A stretch of 26,292 nt of DNA from CAZPKH01 sp964587165 (GTDB lineage Bacteria > Bacteroidota > Bacteroidia > Bacteroidales > Muribaculaceae). The stretch lies in contig CAZPKH010000025.1 of the NCBI GenBank assembly GCA_964587165.1, forward strand, positions 1 through 26,292, written 5' to 3'. Under the pieces are notes generated by a model that was not told the origin of the DNA, did not search any database, and saw only the letters and a program-made list of their open reading frames with translations. Below are positions 23,864-26,292 of this stretch, one piece after another. Numbering within the stretch: position 1 is the first letter of the stretch; each line of letters starts with the position of its first letter. The translations under genes and the position numbers were made by a program.

Positions 23864-26050
23864 ATGAAATATCTAATACTCACATTTCTTGCAGCTCTGA
23901 TGCTGTGCACTCCTACGGCGAATGCCCGGCAGCTATTCGTTTACAATACCTACGGAAATCGATCCAACTCGATCATCTACGAAACAGCTACCGGGAGTAA
24001 TATCCTGCAACAGGCGAATGTTTATGCGTCGGGCTCCAACAAGTTTTGGCTTTCAGAACAAAACTTCGCAACTCCGGAGGATTTTTTCAAAGGACTTGCC
24101 GACGGCAAAGTGCTGACTTTGGATAACCCTGAAGTCATACTCAAAGATGAATGGGGCTGCAACGTGCTGGTGCGTGGAAATCTCGTCGCAGCTACTCCAT
24201 CATCTTCTCCTATTCGGGATATCAGGTCGCTATATTATAGCATGGAGGTTCATATCAATATGACCACCGGTGTGATGACATACGGACCCTCCTATTCTTT
24301 TTATTATATTAAAAAAGATATTCTGCCGGGCATATCGCTTGATAGCCCCGCCGAAGTACTCTCGCAGCTTTTTTGCGGCTATCGCCTCCCTGATGTGAGC
24401 GGCGACTATGCCATATCTTTCGGTTTGCTCCCCGACGCTCAGACATACGAGCCTGTAGATGGCACGACATTCGTGCTCGACTCAAGTGGCCAAGCCACGC
24501 TTAAAACCAACACCGTGAAACTCGCCGCTGCAACCCGCACTTTCACGGTCACACCGGAAACAGCCGGGAGCTATATGCAACGAGTACCGTGTTCCAATGG
24601 CATATGGACTATATGGGTATATGACCCTGAAAAGATGGAGTATATCTATGCTGATGCTTCCGAAAATTGCGCAGATGGTAATTACAAAATCCCTACTGCC
24701 TCTGAGAGCGAAAACCGGGTCCAGAAACTTTATGCCGTTCCCGGAGTCAAAGGACTCTTCAGGGGCACGATTAAAGCACATAAACTTAACGATGATACCG
24801 GCGTATTCCGCATTTTCTCACGCTTATCATCTGATAATAGCGCGAGCGGAAACGAAAGTATCCTCTTCAGCCCTTACACCTACGGTTACGACAGCCCGGT
24901 GAAAACTACAGGGTTTGATAGTTACACCCTCGAATTATCCTCCGGGGATGAGGGTTGGTCAGAATCATTTAAAGTTCACCAACCCGGATCTGAGTCAAAT
25001 TACGATCCCGAATATACTTTCGAAGTACAGGTTAGGCTAAGCCCCGATTTCACCATGGAGGGCTCGGTGATGCATACAGGCTTGTATGAAGGTCCGTATC
25101 AACCCGAGGCAGATGTACTCTACTATATCGGCACCTCACAAGGAGACAAAGACACCCGTACCGACGACCAATGGTGGCTCGCCAATATCGGCGACAATAT
25201 CAGCGACCGTGTATATGAACGAATATTATATATCCCGGAGGGAGACGAATCTTTTCACTTCTTTTTGGATAAAAACGAAGCGATGATGCCAAGAGGTTGG
25301 TACGGCCCGGGATATTTTGATAAAAAAGAGATATCAGCCGCTGATCTGATCGACGGACAAACAGTTACGCTGAGTTGCATTCCGACAGGGGAGGATGACA
25401 AGTGGATACTGACCGGTTGGCCCGGTGGCTACCTCAAAATATACATGAATTGTATTGAGGATAGAATGAAGCTAACAAAAGTCGATTCTCCCGAAGATGC
25501 AACTCCTGAATTATATGTCCGCGACCCCGACTACGAAGCTCTCTATGCTGATATTGAGGGAAACAGCGACTATACTAACATTCCAAAGATAGCCCCTCTG
25601 AGCTATGAGGGGTTGGTAAATGTACCAAAGGGCAACCGTAAAGTCGAGCTATTCTTCAGCACCTCGACAGATCCTGATAATCCGGTAATGACCCAACGAT
25701 TAAATGCAGGCTTCAGCAAACCTATATTGACCGATGCTGATTTGACCGACTCGGGCAGTTGCTATTCGCACTCTTCTGTATATCACACTCACAAAGTGTT
25801 TAAAGGTGTTTTCCTGACCCCCGACACATGGCCCGGTGGCGATGTAAAAGTAAGCGTGGATGCTGAAAACCACATGGTGACGTTTGATGCCGACTGTTCA
25901 GGCATCGAGAGTGTGCGTACTCAGGAAAATGTCATATCTCCCGCGTTGCAAGGCATTTACACCCTCACCGGCATAAAACTCAACTGCCGGGTCGACGAAC
26001 TGCCCGCCGGAATCTATATCATAGATGGCAAGAAGCGCATGGTGCGCTGA
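23864..26050 (+). CDS. Secreted repeat protein of unknown function
   Basis: A 728-aa exported protein. The signal peptide (about 1-22) ends 'TPTANA'. I do not recognise a named family. At least two related units of ~130 residues occupy the C-terminal half: 'ILYIPEGDESFHFFLD'...'TGWPGGYLKIYMN' (about 455-525) and 'LVNVPKGNRKVELFFS'...'DTWPGGDVKVSVD' (about 584-662). Each has a 'P-x-G' strand followed by 'WPGG' and an alternating hydrophobic strand, a beta-sandwich pattern reminiscent of SusE/F-like binding modules. The N-terminal part may hold more diverged copies. The tail 'GIYTLTGIKL...AGIYIIDGKKRMVR' resembles the T9SS-type tail and that of the 1232-aa protein upstream. Base composition appears more A/T-rich than the flanking genes, hinting at different ancestry. 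Surface or secreted binding role is inference. Confidence 0.75.
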   Translation: MKYLILTFLAALMLCTPTANARQLFVYNTYGNRSNSIIYETATGSNILQQANVYASGSNKFWLSEQNFATPEDFFKGLADGKVLTLDNPEVILKDEWGCNVLVRGNLVAATPSSSPIRDIRSLYYSMEVHINMTTGVMTYGPSYSFYYIKKDILPGISLDSPAEVLSQLFCGYRLPDVSGDYAISFGLLPDAQTYEPVDGTTFVLDSSGQATLKTNTVKLAAATRTFTVTPETAGSYMQRVPCSNGIWTIWVYDPEKMEYIYADASENCADGNYKIPTASESENRVQKLYAVPGVKGLFRGTIKAHKLNDDTGVFRIFSRLSSDNSASGNESILFSPYTYGYDSPVKTTGFDSYTLELSSGDEGWSESFKVHQPGSESNYDPEYTFEVQVRLSPDFTMEGSVMHTGLYEGPYQPEADVLYYIGTSQGDKDTRTDDQWWLANIGDNISDRVYERILYIPEGDESFHFFLDKNEAMMPRGWYGPGYFDKKEISAADLIDGQTVTLSCIPTGEDDKWILTGWPGGYLKIYMNCIEDRMKLTKVDSPEDATPELYVRDPDYEALYADIEGNSDYTNIPKIAPLSYEGLVNVPKGNRKVELFFSTSTDPDNPVMTQRLNAGFSKPILTDADLTDSGSCYSHSSVYHTHKVFKGVFLTPDTWPGGDVKVSVDAENHMVTFDADCSGIESVRTQENVISPALQGIYTLTGIKLNCRVDELPAGIYIIDGKKRMVR

Positions 26051-26072
26051 TACGGCAAGAGCCTGCCCCATA

Positions 26073-26118
26073 ATACAATATCGGCATCCCGCTACAGAGC
26101 AGGATGCCGATATTGTAT
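26073..26118. terminator. Convergent terminator between the secreted protein and enolase
   Basis: A 17-bp perfect stem (26073-26089 with 26102-26118) with a 12-nt loop lies between two convergent genes: 22 nt after the + strand stop and 16 nt from the enolase stop. The A/T-rich outer stem can serve as the U-tract in either direction, so it probably ends transcription of both genes. Confidence 0.75.
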
Positions 26119-26134
26119 ATAGAGGTGTGAGTGA

Positions 26135-26292
26135 TTATGCCTCGGGGCGTTTGGTCTTTTTGCCGTAGCCATACTGAGCGGCAGCGCCGAGTTCCTCCTC
26201 GATGCGGAGCAGCTGGTTGTACTTGGCCATACGGTCGGAGCGGCTTGCAGAACCGGTCTTGATCTGGCCGGCGTTGGTAGCCACGGCGATGT
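26135..26292 (-). CDS. eno: Enolase (phosphopyruvate hydratase), C-terminal end, partial
   Basis: Only the last 52 codons are in the window; the 5' part is beyond the right edge. The reverse-strand translation reads 'IAVATNAGQIKTGSASRSDR', then 'MAKYNQLLRIEEELGAAAQY' and ends 'GYGKKTKRPEA'. This matches the conserved C-terminus of bacterial enolase (TGSxxRSDRxAKYNQLLRIEEEL). Enolase interconverts 2-phosphoglycerate and phosphoenolpyruvate in glycolysis. The short extension after 'YG' is typical of Bacteroidota. It converges with the secreted protein gene, sharing a terminator. The frame was read from the sequence on the minus strand. Confidence 0.95.
   Translation of the reverse strand, partial: IAVATNAGQIKTGSASRSDRMAKYNQLLRIEEELGAAAQYGYGKKTKRPEA

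Noticed and set aside
1..26292. CRISPR array, tRNA, rRNA, phage or restriction/defence genes
   Set aside because: No regularly spaced direct repeats, RNA gene signatures or related protein motifs were seen in the window.

Overview
The window looks like a chromosomal segment from the phylum Bacteroidota, order Bacteroidales. The GC-rich coding and the protein style suggest a Muribaculaceae-like gut commensal, but the genus is inference. Evidence: an ExbD-ExbD-TonB cluster with the long acidic Bacteroidales-type TonB; four promoters matching the Bacteroidota consensus (TTTG, 19-21 nt, TAnnTTTG); secreted proteins with choice-of-anchor-J repeats and a short 'DGIRV...GKAKKVFVK'-type tail; a lipoprotein with an acidic stretch after its Cys; and the long form of IspG. 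No tRNA, rRNA, CRISPR array, phage gene or transposase was seen.

Layout. 1-2400: end of a TonB energy-transduction operon (exbD-like, exbD-like, tonB) closed by a strong terminator. 2400-2805: a 475-nt gap with short GC-rich repeats and a promoter. 2806-6504: a 1232-aa secreted modular protein with its own terminator. 6568-8286: an ECF sigma factor, a single-pass membrane protein (putative anti-sigma) and an LTxxQ (Spy/CpxP-like) periplasmic protein, with promoter and terminator. 8316-14009: a 1897-aa alpha-2-macroglobulin-like protein without the thioester motif. 14298-16432: a duplicated-domain lipoprotein overlapping a GNAT acetyltransferase. 16425-19575: a prfB (programmed +1 frameshift)-rfbC-rpoN cluster with a clear promoter. 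19822-23700: a PAP2-like membrane protein, purE, ispG and ribD, tightly packed. 23864-26050: a secreted repeat protein that appears AT-richer than its surroundings, with its own promoter. 26135-26292: the 3' end of enolase on the minus strand, converging on a shared terminator.

The most unusual structure is a pair of related non-coding inverted-repeat elements (14044-14277, and 19579-19833 in opposite orientation) bracketing the lipoprotein-to-rpoN segment. They share a conserved core with a nested hairpin. Their terminal repeats differ between copies, yet within each copy the two ends match each other. Copy 2 lies 3 nt after the rpoN stop and appears to supply the start codon of the following gene. 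They look like a MITE or structured-repeat family and are the main candidate for something undescribed here.
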